From an uncultured Bacteroidaceae bacterium (lineage in GTDB: Bacteria; Bacteroidota; Bacteroidia; Bacteroidales; Bacteroidaceae), in NCBI GenBank assembly GCA_934394435.1, contig CAKRRN010000007.1:16995-80994 (forward strand): a stretch of DNA of 64,000 bases. Reading direction: 5' to 3'. Below the pieces are notes generated by a model that did no database searches, had not been told where the DNA came from, and saw only the letters and a program-made list of their open reading frames with translations. How positions within the stretch are numbered: the first letter of the stretch is position 1; every line of letters starts with the position of its first letter. Made by a program: the position numbers and the translations under genes. Shown piece by piece: positions 61,435 through 64,000 of this stretch.

Positions 61435-63603
61435 ATGAGATTCCAATTCACCGTTCTTGCCTTGCTAGCAGCTGCTTCGTTGCCCGCCAAGGACATCTTC
61501 GTGAACACGCCTCAGACCACCTTGTTACTCAAGGCTGAGGAAAACAAGCCCCTACACATCAGTTACTATGGAGAAAAGGTAACTGATGCGGAAGCAGTAT
61601 ATCGTGCTTACAGCCTGTGGCAGGAAGCATATCCCGCCTTCGGGTTGAATAACAACGACATGACTCCCGCGCTGAGTGTACGCCATGCCGACGGAAACAT
61701 GAGCACCGAACTTGTTTACCAGTCCGACACAGAGACCAAGGAGGCAAATGCAACTGTTTACACGGTGACAATGAAGGACAAGGTCTACAACTTTCTGGTG
61801 GATGTGTGCTACCGCGCCTACAACAACTGTGACGTGATAGAGGCATGGACCGCGATACACAACAATGAGAAGAAGCCCATCACACTATTGAAATATGCAA
61901 GCGCTTACCTGCCCGTGCGCCAAGGAGATGTGTGGGTAAGTCACGAACACGGCAACTGGGGAGCAGAGGCTTACATCACAGAGGAGCCACTCAACCCAGG
62001 CATATTCGAGATGCACGACCTCACGGGCAACAAAAACGCTTATTTCAACAGGCCTAACATGATGCTTTCGCTCGACGGAAAGCCTCTGGAGAATAGTGGT
62101 CGCACCATAGGCGCTGTACTATGCTGGAGTGGTAACTTCCGCTTTACTGTTGACACTCAAGACAAGAAGGTACACAACCTAGTAGCAGGTATCGATGATG
62201 CCAACTCGCAGTACACTCTGGCAAAGGGCGAGACATTCACCACGCCCGCCCTAGCACTAGCTTACAGCGACGAGGGAAAAGGTGGTGTGAGCCGCGCCTA
62301 TCACCGCTGGGCACGCAAGAACAACATGGTGCACAACGGCAATGCCTTGCGCAAGACCCTACTCAATTCGTGGGAAGGAGTCTATCTGAACGTAACAGAA
62401 GAAGGCATGGTAAAGATGATGGATGGAGTGAAGCAAGTAGGTGCAGAGCTATTTGTCATGGACGATGGATGGTTTGGCAATAAATACAAACGCAGTGTAG
62501 ATAACTGTGCATTGGGTGACTGGGTAACAGATACCGACAAACTCCCACACGGAGTAGCCAACCTGGAGCAGGAATGCGCTAAGCGTGGACTGAAGTGGGG
62601 CATCTGGATTGAGCCAGAGATGACCAACACTAAGAGCGAACTCTACGAAAAGCATCCCGACTGGGTCGTATGCCATCCCACACGCGAGCCACGCACTGGA
62701 CGTGGTGGTACACAACTCACGCTGGATATGTGTAACCCTGCTGTGCAGGATTTCGTATTCAAGGTGGTGGATGACATCATGAAGGAGACACCCAACACTT
62801 ACTACATCAAGTGGGACTGCAACCACGTCCTTAGTAACTTTGGCTCACATTATCTGTCTGCCGATAAGCAGAGCCACCTGTATGTAGACTATCAGTTAGG
62901 TCTAATCAAAACGCTCAAGCGCATACGTGAGAAGTATCCCAATCTGGTTATCCAGTGCTGTGCAAGCGGTGGCGGACGTGTCAACTATGGTCTGATGCCT
63001 TATTTCGATGAGTTCTGGGTGAGCGACAATACTGACGCACGCCAGCGTCTCTTCATCCAGTGGGGCACCAGCATGTACTTCCCAGTGAACGCCATGGCAC
63101 AGCATGTGAGTGCAAGTCCTAACCACCAGACAGGCCGACGCATTCCCTTGAAGTTTCGCTTCGATGTAGCTATGACAGGTCGTCTAGGCATGGAAATGAA
63201 ACCATCAGACCTCAATGAGAAAGAGATGAAGTTTGCCCAAGAAGCATTCAAACTTTACAAGGAGACCATACGTCCAATTGTACAGTTGGGCGACCAGTAT
63301 CGCATCATCTCACCTTATGAAGGCAACGGCTATGCAAGTGAGCTTTTCATCAACGAGGAGAAAACTAAGGGTGTGTTCTTTGCCTACAAGTTTGACACAG
63401 ATGTATTCAAGGCGCGTCCTCGCTTCATGTTTGCCGGACTGAACCCAGATGCGCGATATACTCTACGTCAGGTGAATGCCAACGGCAAAAAGGATCATTG
63501 GGAAGGCTACACCTTTACTGGTAAATTCCTTATGAGCCGTGGCGTGGAGATTAACCTCAATGGTGAGTATGACAGTTGCGTCATACTTCTTGACAAAGAA
63601 TAA
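61435..63603 (+). CDS. Alpha-galactosidase, glycoside hydrolase family 36
   Basis: A 722-residue GH36 enzyme with a short signal peptide (MRFQFTVLALLAAASLPA). The N-terminal beta-supersandwich is followed by the TIM barrel: LFVMDDGWFG (residues 340-349), WIEPEMTN, nucleophile Asp461 in YIKWDCNH and acid/base Asp531 in FWVSDNTDARQR. It lacks the tetramer-only features that can be judged by eye. It releases alpha-galactose from raffinose-family sugars or galactomannan fragments and may work with the GH3 enzyme before it on plant oligosaccharides. A strong terminator follows. No SusC/SusD or regulator is adjacent. Confidence 0.95.
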   Translation: MRFQFTVLALLAAASLPAKDIFVNTPQTTLLLKAEENKPLHISYYGEKVTDAEAVYRAYSLWQEAYPAFGLNNNDMTPALSVRHADGNMSTELVYQSDTETKEANATVYTVTMKDKVYNFLVDVCYRAYNNCDVIEAWTAIHNNEKKPITLLKYASAYLPVRQGDVWVSHEHGNWGAEAYITEEPLNPGIFEMHDLTGNKNAYFNRPNMMLSLDGKPLENSGRTIGAVLCWSGNFRFTVDTQDKKVHNLVAGIDDANSQYTLAKGETFTTPALALAYSDEGKGGVSRAYHRWARKNNMVHNGNALRKTLLNSWEGVYLNVTEEGMVKMMDGVKQVGAELFVMDDGWFGNKYKRSVDNCALGDWVTDTDKLPHGVANLEQECAKRGLKWGIWIEPEMTNTKSELYEKHPDWVVCHPTREPRTGRGGTQLTLDMCNPAVQDFVFKVVDDIMKETPNTYYIKWDCNHVLSNFGSHYLSADKQSHLYVDYQLGLIKTLKRIREKYPNLVIQCCASGGGRVNYGLMPYFDEFWVSDNTDARQRLFIQWGTSMYFPVNAMAQHVSASPNHQTGRRIPLKFRFDVAMTGRLGMEMKPSDLNEKEMKFAQEAFKLYKETIRPIVQLGDQYRIISPYEGNGYASELFINEEKTKGVFFAYKFDTDVFKARPRFMFAGLNPDARYTLRQVNANGKKDHWEGYTFTGKFLMSRGVEINLNGEYDSCVILLDKE

Positions 63604-63625
63604 TAGCGTCACCAGCTAACAGACA

Positions 63626-63671
63626 AACTCCGCTATGCCTATCTATGAGCATAGCGGAGTTCGTTTTTTCT
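63626..63671 (+). terminator. Terminator after the GH3-GH36 pair
   Basis: Perfect 13-bp stem AACTCCGCTATGC (63626-63638) / GCATAGCGGAGTT (63649-63661), 10-nt loop, followed by CGTTTTTT. Confidence 0.9.
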
Positions 63672-64000
63672 AATGGCCAAAGAAGGCAGAATCTACTAAT
63701 AATCGATATAAGGTTATTGGGTGAGCACAGAAAAATATGGAGTTATCAGAAGAGTAGAAACAAGGGAAGTATATAGGAATATTGCTGTCCGCAAAAATGT
63801 GTGCCTTTGTTCATAGTTACTAAGATTGTATTTAGCAAAAGCTAAAGTAACTAAAAGGGCGGATTTCCAAGCGAGAAATCCAGCCCTAATTTTATTTCGG
63901 TCTGAAACTTTTAGCGGACAATTATAAAATCTAATGAACCATTTTAAGGTTCGCTCAGCTTGTCTTCCTTGTTGCAACAGGGTGTGAGACGCGGAAGCAA
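63672..64000. other. Right-end intergenic region, no credible gene
   Basis: Contains two nested hairpins (TAGTTACT/AGTAACTA at 63814-63853 and AGGGC.GATTTC/GAAATCC.GCCCT at 63856-63887) flanked by an imperfect inverted repeat (63781-63797 against 63906-63922, sharing GTCCGC/GCGGAC with A/T runs). An 87-codon minus-strand frame across it shows no family and no promoter and was not called. It may be a remnant of a mobile element end, or a 3' end of a gene lying beyond the window. Confidence 0.5.

Noticed and set aside
63714..63977. 87-codon minus-strand frame near the right end
   Set aside because: Crosses two stable hairpins and an inverted repeat, no family or promoter recognised.

Overview
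The window comes from a Bacteroidota chromosome, most likely Prevotellaceae (Prevotella/Segatella-like). The evidence is: promoters of the phylum type (TTTG or TTG, about 20 nt, then TAnnTTTG) in front of many genes; A-rich leaders instead of Shine-Dalgarno sequences; Bacteroidota-specific families (DUF5683, DUF3822, DUF5103/type IX plug, DUF6249, BspA-like leucine-rich proteins); and a large set of secreted glycoside hydrolases. The genus is an inference from the overall look of the proteins.

Layout. 0-6.3 kb: the parB-DUF5683-mltD-RSH chromosome and envelope cluster, then a small tyrosine phosphatase and a flippase-like membrane protein. 6.3-11.6 kb: a leucine-rich secreted protein, tRNA-Leu(CAA), a GH27 alpha-galactosidase, a serpin lipoprotein and a GH10 xylanase. 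11.6-18.6 kb: rsmD/DUF3822 operon, a RecD-like helicase, a HEPN/MNT pair, a structured RNA candidate that looks 6S-like, and a DUF6249-sigma-(anti-sigma?) operon. 18.6-22.6 kb: an intergenic repeat island, alaS and a divergent MerR regulator. 22.9-40.9 kb: one uninterrupted minus-strand block carrying the str, S10, spc and alpha ribosomal operons (rpsL to rplQ) with fusA, secY, map, infA and rpoA. 41-46 kb: GH16 glucanase, a second repeat island, a lipoprotein, a GH43 enzyme and an alkaline phosphatase. 46.2-51.5 kb: aroB, a DUF1460 amidase-like protein with an AmpG-like transporter (muropeptide recycling), a type IX secretion plug protein and a TRIC-type channel. 51.6-54.0 kb: a tightly coupled four-gene operon with its own promoter (secreted basic protein, HPr-kinase-like ATPase, S26-type peptidase, PqqD-like protein). 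54.1-64 kb: a third repeat island, a Do/HtrA protease, RNase P RNA, a BrkB-family membrane protein, a Nudix hydrolase, a GH3 beta-glucosidase and a GH36 alpha-galactosidase.

How the genes fit together. Most of the window is housekeeping. The accessory material consists of orphan glycoside hydrolases (GH27, GH10, GH16, GH43, GH3, GH36) without SusC/SusD partners in the window; together they suggest use of galactomannan, xylan, arabinan and beta-glucan. The most system-like uncharacterised unit is the PqqD/kinase/peptidase operon at 51.6-54.0 kb. The most unusual DNA is a set of short interspersed repeats shared by the intergenic islands at 6.3, 18.7, 22.7, 42 and 54 kb, including copies of what looks like a decayed coding segment. 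No CRISPR array, prophage or intact insertion sequence was seen.
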